Shown here one piece after another: positions 1 through 9,574 of a stretch of 64,000 nucleotides of DNA. The stretch spans positions 120,593 to 184,592 of the forward strand of contig NZ_JARXWN010000009.1 of NCBI RefSeq assembly GCF_029892965.1, written 5' to 3'. How positions within the stretch are numbered: the first letter of the stretch is position 1; every line of letters starts with the position of its first letter. The notes beneath the pieces are model-generated. The model ran no database searches and was not told where the DNA came from. It saw only the letters and a list, made by a program, of their open reading frames with translations. This stretch comes from Dysgonomonas sp. PF1-14. GTDB taxonomy: Bacteria > Bacteroidota > Bacteroidia > Bacteroidales > Dysgonomonadaceae. Made by a program: the position numbers and the translations under genes.

Positions 1-29
1 TATTTGTCCCCGATTTAAATATTTATTAA

Positions 30-503
30 ATGGATGAAAAATGTAAAAAACTAGGCAACCCAAATGATGATATAGGATATCTTATATGGAGGGTAACTAA
101 GTACTGGCAACGGGGCAAGCATAAACTGCTGGATGAATTCGGCCTTACAACTGCACAGTTGGAATTACTTGGAGCTATCTGTCATATGTCGAGCCACAAT
201 ATAGAAGCTACACAAATAGCATTGTCGCAGGAAACAGAAATAGATCCTATGACAACATCTACAGTATTGCGAAACCTACAGAAGAAAGGCTTGATCAGCC
301 GGCGCGAAAGCACGACCGATACAAGAGCCCGCATAGTGGAACTGACAGATGACGGTTCGGAACTCTTTGCTAAAGCAATAACAAAAGTAAAGGAAGGACA
401 AGATCTATTATTCGAGAATATAGACAAAGAACAACTAAAACAACAGCTCCAGCTTCTCTTACAGGAGATGGACAGACTAACTAAAATAAACAACAACAAT
501 TAA
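30..503 (+). CDS. MarR-family transcriptional regulator
   Basis: A 157-residue winged-helix regulator. The central part (about residues 45-100) has the MarR DNA-binding layout: a helix-turn-helix around 'ATQIALSQETEIDPMTTSTV', then a recognition helix and a wing with 'LISRRESTTDTRARIVELT', the typical D-R-R-type wing motif. Helices at both ends are suited to dimerisation. It lies 16 bp upstream of an RND efflux operon on the same strand, so it is probably the local repressor or sensor for that pump, as is common for MarR-RND pairs; the link is inferred from position. Only 29 bases of upstream sequence are present, so promoter and operator cannot be judged. Confidence 0.9.
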   Translation: MDEKCKKLGNPNDDIGYLIWRVTKYWQRGKHKLLDEFGLTTAQLELLGAICHMSSHNIEATQIALSQETEIDPMTTSTVLRNLQKKGLISRRESTTDTRARIVELTDDGSELFAKAITKVKEGQDLLFENIDKEQLKQQLQLLLQEMDRLTKINNNN

Positions 504-519
504 ATAAATTTTATTAGGT

Positions 520-1641
520 ATGAACGTGAAGAAGATTGTTTTTGGAGCAATGGCTCTGTTAATCATGGTATCTTGCGGTGGTGGCAAGAACGCCAATCCT
601 TTTGGAGGAGGTGACGAAGGACCTCAGGCATATAAAACGACTGTCTTAGCAGAACAGTCAATCGAACTGGAAACAGTATATCCTGCCACTATCAAAGGTC
701 AGGAAGATATAGAAATAAGACCGCGTATTGATGGATTTATCGATGCAATACTTGTGGACGAAGGATCTGTCGTTAGCAAAGGGCAAACTCTATTCAGAAT
801 CAATTCACCTTCAGCCGACCAGGCTGTAACTACAGCAGCAGCAGCTGTAAAAAGTGCTGAAGCTCAGGTAGAAACAGCACAGCTGAATGTGGACAGGATC
901 GCTCCTTTGGCTGAAAAAAACATTGTTAGTGTTACACAATTGTCAACATATCAGAATGCTTTGCTGGCAGCAAAAGCAACACTGGATCAGGCTAATGCTC
1001 AGCTGACTAATGCGAAAGCAACAAAGAGTTGGACAAATGTAACCAGCCCGGTTAGCGGAGTAGTAGGCACTATTGACTTCCGTCAGGGAAGTTTGGTGAA
1101 CTCAGCCAATACGTTGACAACAGTATCCAGCATTAACAATGTATTTGCTTACTTCTCTATCAACGAAAAGGAGTTTGTAAATCTGTTAAGCGGATTGGAA
1201 GGAAAAACTCAGGCTGAGAAAATTAAAAATATACCTGATATAACCTTGAAAATGGCTGATGGTTCCATATATCCGGAAAAAGGTAAGATCAAAACCATTA
1301 CCGGACAGGTTAACGTAAATACCGGAACAGTAAATCTGCGTGCCGAGTTCCCTAACTCGCAAGGCATACTCCGCAGTGGCTTTAGTGGTAACGTGTCTAT
1401 CCCAAGACATCTGCAGAATGCCATTGTTATTCCTCAGGATGCTACTAAAACACAGCAGAACAAATATCTGGCATACAAAACACAGGGCGACACCATAGCT
1501 GTACAAACACTAATCTCAGTTATTGCGACTCCTGACGGAAAAAGTTATGTTGTAACAGACGGACTCAAAGCCGGAGATCGTATCATCGTAGAAGGTATGG
1601 TGACAATGGCTGATGGTAAGAAAATCATCGTAGAAAAATAA
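520..1641 (+). CDS. RND efflux periplasmic adaptor (membrane fusion) lipoprotein
   Basis: A 373-residue HlyD/AcrA-type adaptor that bridges the inner-membrane pump and outer-membrane channel. The N-terminus is a lipoprotein signal peptide ending in 'LIMVSCGGGKN', with Cys near residue 19. A lipoyl/barrel-sandwich half motif ('IRPRIDGFIDAILVDEGSVV', about residues 66-85) precedes an Ala/Gln-rich alpha-hairpin (about 100-160) and the second half motif ('NVTSPVSGVVGTID', about 170-183). A beta-barrel and membrane-proximal domain follow. Length is normal for the family. It starts 16 bp after the MarR gene and ends 32 bp before the pump gene, so all four genes probably form one transcript. Confidence 0.93.
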   Translation: MNVKKIVFGAMALLIMVSCGGGKNANPFGGGDEGPQAYKTTVLAEQSIELETVYPATIKGQEDIEIRPRIDGFIDAILVDEGSVVSKGQTLFRINSPSADQAVTTAAAAVKSAEAQVETAQLNVDRIAPLAEKNIVSVTQLSTYQNALLAAKATLDQANAQLTNAKATKSWTNVTSPVSGVVGTIDFRQGSLVNSANTLTTVSSINNVFAYFSINEKEFVNLLSGLEGKTQAEKIKNIPDITLKMADGSIYPEKGKIKTITGQVNVNTGTVNLRAEFPNSQGILRSGFSGNVSIPRHLQNAIVIPQDATKTQQNKYLAYKTQGDTIAVQTLISVIATPDGKSYVVTDGLKAGDRIIVEGMVTMADGKKIIVEK

Positions 1642-1673
1642 ATCCGGAAAATAAATAATAAAACAAGATTACA

Positions 1674-4600
1674 ATGTTAAAAACATTTATAGAAAGACCT
1701 GTATTATCCACCGTTATCTCCATCATCATTGTGGTGCTGGGTATAATCGGTCTGGCTACACTACCGGTAGAACAGTATCCGGATATTGCGCCGCCTACAG
1801 TGCAGGTACAAGCATATTACACCGGTGCCAATGCCGATGTGGTAATGAACAGTGTGGTAATCCCCCTCGAAGAGCAAATCAATGGTGTAGAGGGTATGAC
1901 ATATATGACATCGTCGGCTAGTAATGGGCTGGCTCAGGTCAGAATATTCTTTAAACAAGGAGTAAATCCCGATATCGCAGCCGTAAACGTACAAAACCTT
2001 GTTGCGCGTGCCACTCCATTGTTGCCGACTGAGGTAACGCAAGTAGGGGTAACCGTACAAAAACAACAGAATAGTACATTGCTGGGATTAACGCTATCGA
2101 CTGACAACCCCGACTATGACGGAGAGTTTATACAGAACTATGCAAATATCAACATCCTGCCACAGATCAAGCGTGTTTACGGGGTTGGTAACGCCAGCGT
2201 GTTCGGGGCAAAAGACTACTCCATGCGCGTATGGCTAAAACCGGACATAATGGCATCGTATAAGATTTCTCCTCAGGAAATCATTGGTGCATTGCAGGAT
2301 CAGAATATCGAAGCAGCTCCGGGTGAGTTGGGAGCTAACAGCGACCAGTCGTTCCAGTATACAATGAGATATACAGGAAAGTTGAAGACTGCCGAAGAAT
2401 TCGGGAACATCATCGTACGTTCTCAGAATGGGCAAATATTAAGGGTAAAAGATGTTGCAGATGTAGAATTGGGATCACTGAACTACAGTGTTGTTTCACA
2501 GACAAATATGGACCAGTCTGTATTTGTCCAGATCAACCAAACTGCGGGTTCTAATGCGCAGGAGGTTATCAACAATGTGAAAGCTGTATTGAATGATGCT
2601 GAAAAAGAATTACCTAAAGGGGTAAAGATCAACTACATCATGGACTCCAGCGAGTTCCTTGATGCCTCCATCGAAAAAGTAATACATACATTGTTAGAAG
2701 CATTCGTACTTGTATTTCTTGTGGTGTTTGTGTTCCTGCAAGACATCAGGTCTACCATCATTCCGGCTATTGCCGTACCGGTAGCTATTGTGGGTACATT
2801 CTTCTTCTTACAGATATTCGGATTTTCTATTAACCTGCTGACTCTGTTTGCTCTCGTACTTGCCATTGGTATTGTGGTGGACGATGCCATAGTCGTCGTC
2901 GAGGCCGTCCATGCTCAGCTCGATGCGGGAGAGAAAGACCCGAAACAAGCTACTTTAACAGCTATGGGTGAAATTGCACCGGCCATTGTATCCATCACAC
3001 TGGTTATGTCTGCTGTGTTTGTCCCGGTCAGCTTTATCGGGGGAACGAGTGGTATCTTCTTTAAGCAATTTGGTCTTACTCTGGCTATAGCCATCCTTAT
3101 ATCGGCAGTCAACGCTTTGACTTTGAGTCCGGCTCTCTGTGCCTTGTTCCTGAAACCTCATGACAATAAGCATGAGAAGAAAGGCTTTATGCAGCGTTTC
3201 TATCACAACTTCAACATCATGTTCAACAGTGCAACACAGAAGTATAAAAAGAGCCTGCAATTTTTAGGAAAACGCGGACACCGTTGGATCACAGTTGCCA
3301 TCATAGTTGTAGCTTCAGGTATATTATTCGGTCTGATGAAGCTCTTGCCTACCGGTTTCGTACCGAACGAGGATAGTGGTGGTGTAATCGGATTTGTTAC
3401 ACTTCCTCCCGGAGCATCTCTGGAAAGATCCGACTCTATGGTGATGCAGGTTGTAAAAATAGCTCAGGAAATAGAAGGCGTACAATCTGTAACCAATATT
3501 ACAGGGGTAAACTTCATGGCCGGTATGGGAAGCTCGTATGGTACTATAATTGTAAAAATGGAACCATGGAACCAACGTAAACTTTCGACCAATGAGGTAA
3601 CAGCGTTACTTAAAGAAAAAACAGCTCATATAAAAGACGCTACATTCTTCTATGTTGCCACTCCTACCCTTCAGGGATTCGGACTTGGTGCTGGAGTTGA
3701 AATGGAATTGCAAGACCGTATGGGTGGCGATATCAATAAATTCTATGAAATTACGACCAACTTCATTGCTAAATTGCAGCAACGAGATGAGGTAATGATG
3801 GCTATGACCAACTTCAACCCTGGTTTCCCTCAAAAAGAGATCAGTGCGGATATACCGAAAATCAAAGCTGCCGGACTAACATTATCTCAGGTGATGAATA
3901 CCCTTCAGGTATATGTCGGAAGTTCATATATATCTACCTTCAACCTGTATGGAAAGCAGTTCCGTGTAATGGTACAGGCTGCTCCTGAATACAGAAGTAA
4001 GTTGGAAGACCTGAACGGATTGTTTGTACAGACAGCAAGCGGAGATATGGCGCCTATTACAGAATTTATCCATGTAACTGATGTTAGTGCACCTCCTACT
4101 TTGAGTCGTTTCAATATGTACTCATCTATGGACGTAACTATCATCCCAAATATGCTGGAAGGTAAAAGTACAGGGGACGTTCTGAAAATCATTGATGAAA
4201 TGTATCAGGACAAAACGATTTTCCCAGAGGGATATACATACGAATATGGAGGAATGACCCGTGAAGAAGCAGGAGCAGGAAGCCAGACCATACTTATTTT
4301 CGGTATCTGTATCATCTTCGTTTACTTGCTGTTGTGTGCCTTGTACGAAAGTTACATTATACCACTGGCAGTATTATTCTCTCTGCCTGTAGGTTTGGCG
4401 GGCGTATTCATCTTCCTGATGATATTCGGTGTGTCGCAGGGTATTGTAAATAATATTTATGTCCAGATATCGATGGTCATGCTCATCGGACTATTGGCGA
4501 AAAATGCAATTCTGATTGTGGAATACGCATTGCAACGCCGCCAGCAGGGTATGAGTATTGTAGAAGCCGCCGTAAACGGAGCTGTAGCACGTCTTCGCCC

Positions 4601-4844
4601 GATCTTGATGACATCGTTTGCTTTCATCGCCGGATTGTTCCCGCTATTTATTGCAAGCGGAGCCGGAGCTATCGGTAACCGGTCTATCGGTATCAGTGCC
4701 ATCGGTGGTATGTTTATAGGAACAATGATTGGAGTCTTGGTTATTCCGTCACTCTACATCATATTCCAGACACTTCAGGATAAAATAAGTAAATCAGGTA
4801 TGATAAACTCGAACGATGAGTTTATAAACAAACAAGGTAAATGA
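1674..4844 (+). CDS. RND multidrug efflux permease (AcrB/MexB type, HAE1)
   Basis: A 1056-residue inner-membrane proton/drug antiporter. The first helix begins 'MLKTFIERPVLSTVISIII', the usual start of HAE1 pumps. There are two repeats, each with a large periplasmic loop after TM1 and TM7. TM4 carries the proton-relay pair in 'AIGIVVDDAIVVVEAV' (Asp-Asp near residue 402). Other family signatures are 'LPVEQYPDIAPP' and 'GLLAKNAILIVEYA' in the C-terminal half. Length fits the family. Its stop overlaps the start of the outer-membrane channel gene by 4 bp (ATGA), which points to translational coupling. The substrate range cannot be deduced from sequence. Confidence 0.96.
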   Translation: MLKTFIERPVLSTVISIIIVVLGIIGLATLPVEQYPDIAPPTVQVQAYYTGANADVVMNSVVIPLEEQINGVEGMTYMTSSASNGLAQVRIFFKQGVNPDIAAVNVQNLVARATPLLPTEVTQVGVTVQKQQNSTLLGLTLSTDNPDYDGEFIQNYANINILPQIKRVYGVGNASVFGAKDYSMRVWLKPDIMASYKISPQEIIGALQDQNIEAAPGELGANSDQSFQYTMRYTGKLKTAEEFGNIIVRSQNGQILRVKDVADVELGSLNYSVVSQTNMDQSVFVQINQTAGSNAQEVINNVKAVLNDAEKELPKGVKINYIMDSSEFLDASIEKVIHTLLEAFVLVFLVVFVFLQDIRSTIIPAIAVPVAIVGTFFFLQIFGFSINLLTLFALVLAIGIVVDDAIVVVEAVHAQLDAGEKDPKQATLTAMGEIAPAIVSITLVMSAVFVPVSFIGGTSGIFFKQFGLTLAIAILISAVNALTLSPALCALFLKPHDNKHEKKGFMQRFYHNFNIMFNSATQKYKKSLQFLGKRGHRWITVAIIVVASGILFGLMKLLPTGFVPNEDSGGVIGFVTLPPGASLERSDSMVMQVVKIAQEIEGVQSVTNITGVNFMAGMGSSYGTIIVKMEPWNQRKLSTNEVTALLKEKTAHIKDATFFYVATPTLQGFGLGAGVEMELQDRMGGDINKFYEITTNFIAKLQQRDEVMMAMTNFNPGFPQKEISADIPKIKAAGLTLSQVMNTLQVYVGSSYISTFNLYGKQFRVMVQAAPEYRSKLEDLNGLFVQTASGDMAPITEFIHVTDVSAPPTLSRFNMYSSMDVTIIPNMLEGKSTGDVLKIIDEMYQDKTIFPEGYTYEYGGMTREEAGAGSQTILIFGICIIFVYLLLCALYESYIIPLAVLFSLPVGLAGVFIFLMIFGVSQGIVNNIYVQISMVMLIGLLAKNAILIVEYALQRRQQGMSIVEAAVNGAVARLRPILMTSFAFIAGLFPLFIASGAGAIGNRSIGISAIGGMFIGTMIGVLVIPSLYIIFQTLQDKISKSGMINSNDEFINKQGK

Positions 4845-6259
4845 TTATGATAAGAAAATATACAAAAGGTGTGATTCTGTTGGGAGTAGTACTCTCAATG
4901 GGACTCACCTCCTGCGGAGTCCTGAATTCAAAATATAAAGCACCTGAAATAGATACTCAGGACATGTTCAGGGGAGAGAACCCGACAGATACAACAACGA
5001 TTGCAAATATTCCATGGAGAGAATATTTCAGAGATCCTGCCCTTCAGGCATTAATAGACGAAGGTTTGGCCAATAACTACGATCTGCGCATTGCATATAC
5101 ACGTATTCAACAGGCCGAAGCCGGACTATATGTAGCCAAATCGGCGTACTTCCCCACTGTGGCACTAGGTGGCCAGGTTACACATACGCAAGTAAGTAAG
5201 GGTCCCGATGGTAAAGAAAGAGTACTGGGCTACAATGGCGGAGACCAATGGGCACTGGGATTTGTGGTGCAATGGGAGGCTGATATATGGGGAAAACTCA
5301 ATAGCAAAACCAAAGCGCAATATGCAAATCTGGTAAGTACATACGGTTATCGCAATCTGATACAGACATCTCTGATTGCTAATATAGCAACTACCTATTA
5401 CTCGTTGCTTGCACTGGACGAACAGTTGATCATCACACTGCGCACAATAGAACTGTTGCAGGAAAGCACCTCTACGATGGATGCCATGATGCAGGCCGGA
5501 TTACTCAACAGAGCCGGAGTAAAACAAAGTGAAGCACTCTTACGCAGTACAATGGTTAGTGTTCCAAGTTTGGAAAATCAGATCAGACAACTGGAAAACT
5601 CACTGAGTATTCTGGTAGGACGTAAACCCGGATCTATAGCCAGAACCACACTCACAGAGCAGACTGTGCCTAACGAACTGGAACATGGTGTTCCGGCTCA
5701 GATGCTGGCTAAGCGCCCGGATGTATTACAGGCTGAAATGGGCTTCAGATACGCTTTTGAGATGACAAAGGTAGCACAGAAATCGCTGTATCCGTCATTA
5801 ACTCTTGGCACGTCAAGTGTCGGTTTCGCATCCAATACGCTATCGCAGTTCTTCAAACCTACAAATATTCTAGCCAATATAGTAGGAGGACTGACTCAGC
5901 CTATCTTTGCAGGTAATCAGCTGAGAGGACAATTGAAGGTAGCTAAGGCTCAACAGGAAGAGGCTTTGCTTACATTCGAACAAACTGTATTGAAAGCAAG
6001 TCAGGAAGTATCAGACATCATGTACGCTTACGAGTCTTCACTCCGTAAGAATGAAAACCGCAGTAAACAGGTAGATGCTCTGGCTATAGCTGTAGACGAC
6101 ACCAAACTATTGCTGAAAGCAGGTGAAGCTAACTATACCGAAGTGTTGAATGCTGAACAAAACCTGCTTCAGGCCGAGCTTGGACAAGTAAGTGACAAAC
6201 TGGAACAGTTACAAACCTCTGTGAATCTGTACAGAGCACTTGGAGGTGGTATAGAATAA
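4841..6259 (+). CDS. Outer-membrane efflux channel lipoprotein (NodT/OprM family)
   Basis: A 472-residue TolC-like trimeric channel subunit of the NodT lipoprotein class. A signal peptide ends at 'MGLTSCGVLNSKY' (Cys near residue 25) and is followed by 'YKAPEI', typical of OprM/NodT proteins. Two repeats of long amphipathic helices and beta-hairpins follow; 'LLAKRPDVLQAE' is the conserved R-P-D motif in the second repeat, with 'LTQPIFAGNQLRGQ' after it. The start at 4841 overlaps the pump stop; an ATG at 4847 is an alternative. It completes the tripartite pump with the two genes upstream and is followed by a strong hairpin terminator. Confidence 0.95.
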   Translation: MIMIRKYTKGVILLGVVLSMGLTSCGVLNSKYKAPEIDTQDMFRGENPTDTTTIANIPWREYFRDPALQALIDEGLANNYDLRIAYTRIQQAEAGLYVAKSAYFPTVALGGQVTHTQVSKGPDGKERVLGYNGGDQWALGFVVQWEADIWGKLNSKTKAQYANLVSTYGYRNLIQTSLIANIATTYYSLLALDEQLIITLRTIELLQESTSTMDAMMQAGLLNRAGVKQSEALLRSTMVSVPSLENQIRQLENSLSILVGRKPGSIARTTLTEQTVPNELEHGVPAQMLAKRPDVLQAEMGFRYAFEMTKVAQKSLYPSLTLGTSSVGFASNTLSQFFKPTNILANIVGGLTQPIFAGNQLRGQLKVAKAQQEEALLTFEQTVLKASQEVSDIMYAYESSLRKNENRSKQVDALAIAVDDTKLLLKAGEANYTEVLNAEQNLLQAELGQVSDKLEQLQTSVNLYRALGGGIE

Positions 6260-6290
6260 CAAGATCATCTGATTAACACATAGATATCAA

Positions 6291-6327
6291 AGAGGGGATT
6301 TTCTGAAAAGAGAATCCTCTCTTTATT
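6291..6327 (+). terminator. Rho-independent terminator of the RND operon
   Basis: A 14-bp stem (6291-6304 with 6309-6322, two G-U pairs) closes a GAAA loop and is followed by a T-rich tail. It lies 31 bp after the channel stop codon. Confidence 0.8.
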
Positions 6328-6340
6328 TACTCAAAAAGTA

Positions 6341-6494
6341 AGTAACTGTTTAAATTTGATTGGCAATCTTATTTTGTATTATTTCAAATATATATTTTTC
6401 TTTTTATTCGCAGGTTTAGCAGGCTAAACCAAGAGTCAAAGAATAATCTGAAACAGTTATATGAAATATTTTCGGTCAAATTTAAACAGTTACT
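6341..6494. repeat. 154-bp element with perfect 19-bp terminal inverted repeats and central palindrome
   Basis: The ends 6341-6359 and 6476-6494 are perfect inverted copies of AGTAACTGTTTAAATTTGA. In the middle, 6413-6430 is a second perfect palindrome (GGTTTAGC-AG-GCTAAACC). There is no open frame inside. The size and terminal inverted repeats suggest a MITE-like non-autonomous element or a large folded RNA. It fills most of the 311-bp gap between the efflux operon and the glycosyltransferase gene. No clear target-site duplication is visible. Confidence 0.55.
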
Positions 6495-6570
6495 AAGAGG
6501 TATATGCTTTTATTGTCTATATTTACAGACCTAAAAAAATAAGAAAAAAACAGCAACATCGAATAAAAAC

Positions 6571-7605
6571 ATGAACAAGTATTATCTTTCCCGAAATTAC
6601 AATGGTTTTGGCAGTGCCGGAAATAAAGCAAAAAGTGATATAGAAGTAATCCTTACCGATCAGGGATACAAAAATGCCGGCATAAAGCAAACCACACATT
6701 TAGGGAAGGTAATGGCGTTCGTTTCCACCTTACGTGGAGCTTTAAAAGCACCATTCTCTATTAAAAAGGGAGGAGTACTGGTACTTCAATATCCGTTGAG
6801 AAAGTATTATAACTTCTTGTGCAATATGGCTCATCTGAGAGGCTGCAAGGTCATCACCATCATTCACGACTTGGGATCATTTCGCCGTAAACGCCTTACT
6901 GAGGAACAGGAAATAAAGCGGCTCAACCACTCCGATTATATCATTGCACACAACGACAGCATGAAACAATGGCTTTTGCAACATAAATCCACATCACAGA
7001 TCGGATGCCTGCAAATATTCGACTATCTTTCTCCTACTGAGACAAACAATAAAGAGATTCCGGAACTACCTTATACGGTGATATATGCCGGTTCTTTGCC
7101 ATACCGTAAGAATGCCTTTCTGTATATGCTCGGGGAATATATCCACTCATATAACTTCGATATATACGGAGGTCAATTCGAAGAAGATGCTGCACCTAAG
7201 CAATCAAATTACACATACAAGGGCTATATTCCTACCGATGAGTTCATTGCTACCGTCAAGGGGCATTTCGGACTTGTGTGGGATGGCGATTCTGTCTCGT
7301 CATGCACCGGAAATGCAGGGGAATACTTGTTATATAACAACCCTCATAAAACATCTTTCTACATCCGTTGCCTGTTACCGATCATTATTTGGGAAAAGGC
7401 AGCAATGGCTCCTTTCATCAAAGAAAACGGTTTGGGGCTCTGTGTAAGTTCTTTGGAAAACCTCGATTCTATCCTTGCATCACTCACCAGAGAAGAGTAT
7501 GAAACGATGAAGAATAATGTAGCAAGAATGAGCGACCGCCTTGCTTCAGGGTACTACATGTCACAGGCTCTTGATGAAGCCTGTGAATATATAGCTAAGC
7601 AATGA
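6571..7605 (+). CDS. Glycosyltransferase, beta-1,6-galactofuranosyltransferase-like (WbbI type)
   Basis: A 344-residue cytoplasmic glycosyltransferase. The N-terminal 'NYNGFGSAGNKAKSD' and the two Rossmann-type halves ('VLVLQYPLRKYYNF', 'VITIIHDLGSFRR', then 'YTVIYAGSLPYRKNAFLY') resemble Bacteroidetes and enterobacterial galactofuranosyltransferases of the WbbI group, which add Galf from UDP-Galf to surface polysaccharide or LPS. The C-terminal half holds 'GHFGLVWDGDSVSSC' and 'LRPIIIWEKAA'-like sequence, compatible with a nucleotide-sugar site. There is no signal peptide or TM helix. It stands alone, convergent with the SulP gene and separated from it by one base. The family assignment is from memory of motifs; donor and acceptor are unproven. 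Confidence 0.72.
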   Translation: MNKYYLSRNYNGFGSAGNKAKSDIEVILTDQGYKNAGIKQTTHLGKVMAFVSTLRGALKAPFSIKKGGVLVLQYPLRKYYNFLCNMAHLRGCKVITIIHDLGSFRRKRLTEEQEIKRLNHSDYIIAHNDSMKQWLLQHKSTSQIGCLQIFDYLSPTETNNKEIPELPYTVIYAGSLPYRKNAFLYMLGEYIHSYNFDIYGGQFEEDAAPKQSNYTYKGYIPTDEFIATVKGHFGLVWDGDSVSSCTGNAGEYLLYNNPHKTSFYIRCLLPIIIWEKAAMAPFIKENGLGLCVSSLENLDSILASLTREEYETMKNNVARMSDRLASGYYMSQALDEACEYIAKQ

Positions 7606-7606
7606 G

Positions 7607-9316
7607 CTAATTATTAACAGATAATTCTCCCAGAATTTCTTTCGACCTTCTTATGGCAATATTAATATTATCACAAATATTGGCTTCACCTATCTTGGCA
7701 GGTATCTCTGAGGTCTCAATCATCTTGTGGACGTCCGGCCTTACTCCCGACAGGATTACATGAATACCGTCCTTCATCGATTTCTTACACAGATTTTCCA
7801 GATTGTGTAATCCTGTAGAATCAATAAACGGAACCTTACGCATCCTTATAATACGGACTTTCGACTTATCTCCTATCTGACGCATGCTTTCATCAAACTT
7901 ATTGGCAATACCGAAGAAGAACGGCCCGTCTATTTCATATACTTCTACATCGTCAGGCAATGTCAGTATTTCATCATCCTGTGTATATTCACTCTCATCG
8001 GTCAAGTCCAATTCTTTCTTTATCACCGATACATGAGTCACATCATTGATACGTTTCATAAAGAGTATTACTGCCAGTATCAGCCCTACTTCGATAGCAA
8101 TAGTTAAGTCGAATATTACAGTAAGTAAGAATGTTATCAACAAAACTGCTACATCGGACTTCTGGTTACGCATCAGGTTCTTGAATGTACGCCACTCACT
8201 CATATTATAGGCTACAATAACGAGCACTCCTGCCAGACAAGCCATCGGTATATACTGTGCCAACGGCATCAACAACAACAGGATGAGCAACAAGACCACT
8301 GCATGTATAATACCCGCCACAGGGGTACGGCCGCCATTATTGATATTGGTCATAGTACGTGCAATAGCGCCTGTAGCCGGAATACCACCAAACAGAGGAG
8401 TTATAATATTGGCTACTCCCTGCGCTATCAGTTCTGTATTCGAATTGTGCTTTTCTCCACCTATCACACCATCGGCTACTGTAGCCGACAATAGCGACTC
8501 TATCGCCCCCAGCAAAGCTATAGTTATAGCTACCGGAAGCAGATCCTGAATAGCAGCCATATCTATTACCGGCATTTCGGCTTCGGGTATTTCGGCATTT
8601 ATCATAAAACGGTCGCCGATAGTATCTATTACTGTTATGCCCAGATATGTTTTCATCAGATATACAACGATTGTGATAACAACAATAGCGACAAGCGAGC
8701 CGGGTATTTTCTTGACTACACGCGGCGTCATCACAATAATAAATATACTGAGAAAACCAATGAGGGTATTCCACCAATTAATAGTATCGAAATGTTTAAA
8801 ATACATGACCCATTTCCCGATAAAGTCGCCCGGTACTTTTTCTCCCCCAAACGTAAGCCCGAAGATATCGGCTATCTGGGTAGTAAAAATAGTAACGGCA
8901 ATACCACTCGTAAATCCGACTATAATAGGATACGGAATAAATTTTATTACCTTTCCCAGCTTGAATATACCCAGTAACACCAGTATCACTCCGGCTATTA
9001 TCGTTGCTATAAGTAATCCTTTTACCCCATGATTCTGCACCACACCATATACAATAACAATGAAAGCGCCGGTGGGCCCACCTATCTGCACACGGCTTCC
9101 GCCCAAAAAGGATACTATGAAACCGGCAATGATAGCCGTAATTATTCCCTGCTCGGGAGTAACGCCCGAAGCTATACCAAAAGCCAGAGCCAGAGGCAGC
9201 GCTACGATACCCACAATGAGACCTGACATCAGGTCATTAACAAACTTCTCTTTATCGTACGTTTTCAGTGATATAAACAGCTGGGGAGTAAAGTCCTTTA
9301 GGATATCTTTTTTCAT
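7607..9316 (-). CDS. SulP-family inorganic anion transporter with STAS domain
   Basis: A 569-residue SLC26/SulP transporter for sulfate, bicarbonate or a related anion. Residues about 20-430 form the membrane core with many hydrophobic helices; 'IVGIVALPLALAFGIASG' is the SulP signature and 'GGPTGAFIVIVYG' matches the TM3 substrate region. 'GGIPATGAIARTMTNINNGG' is the second conserved block. Residues about 450-560 form a cytoplasmic STAS domain with 'VPFIDSTGLHNLE', the NTP-binding/anti-sigma-antagonist-like loop. Length is standard. It is monocistronic and faces the glycosyltransferase gene. The anion carried cannot be fixed from sequence. Confidence 0.92.
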   Translation of the reverse strand: MKKDILKDFTPQLFISLKTYDKEKFVNDLMSGLIVGIVALPLALAFGIASGVTPEQGIITAIIAGFIVSFLGGSRVQIGGPTGAFIVIVYGVVQNHGVKGLLIATIIAGVILVLLGIFKLGKVIKFIPYPIIVGFTSGIAVTIFTTQIADIFGLTFGGEKVPGDFIGKWVMYFKHFDTINWWNTLIGFLSIFIIVMTPRVVKKIPGSLVAIVVITIVVYLMKTYLGITVIDTIGDRFMINAEIPEAEMPVIDMAAIQDLLPVAITIALLGAIESLLSATVADGVIGGEKHNSNTELIAQGVANIITPLFGGIPATGAIARTMTNINNGGRTPVAGIIHAVVLLLILLLLMPLAQYIPMACLAGVLVIVAYNMSEWRTFKNLMRNQKSDVAVLLITFLLTVIFDLTIAIEVGLILAVILFMKRINDVTHVSVIKKELDLTDESEYTQDDEILTLPDDVEVYEIDGPFFFGIANKFDESMRQIGDKSKVRIIRMRKVPFIDSTGLHNLENLCKKSMKDGIHVILSGVRPDVHKMIETSEIPAKIGEANICDNINIAIRRSKEILGELSVNN

Positions 9317-9526
9317 AATATTTTTAACAAAATGAAATTAACAAAATTTAAATATTATCACAAAAACATTAAGATACTAATAAATAAACGATTGTCCAAA
9401 TCTACCGGCACCCCTATTTAGAACAGGTCTAATTTATTCGTTTTAAAGCCATTATTATACATATACTTACGGGCACAAAGGTATAAAATCCTTTCGCTTT
9501 AATTTCTTAAAAGGGATATTAATTAT

Positions 9527-9534
9527 TAACTTTG
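9527..9534 (+). promoter_or_regulatory. Candidate -7 box of the rubrerythrin promoter
   Basis: TAACTTTG matches the Bacteroidetes consensus TAnnTTTG and lies 40 bp before the rubrerythrin start. A weak TTTC stands 20 bp upstream of it in place of the -33 TTTG. Confidence 0.45.
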
Positions 9535-9574
9535 TTGGTATATCAATAGAATTAAACTATCATCAAAAAAAATT

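Noticed and set aside
6341..6494. Complete insertion sequence
   Set aside because: No transposase frame is present; only a non-autonomous element or RNA structure is possible.
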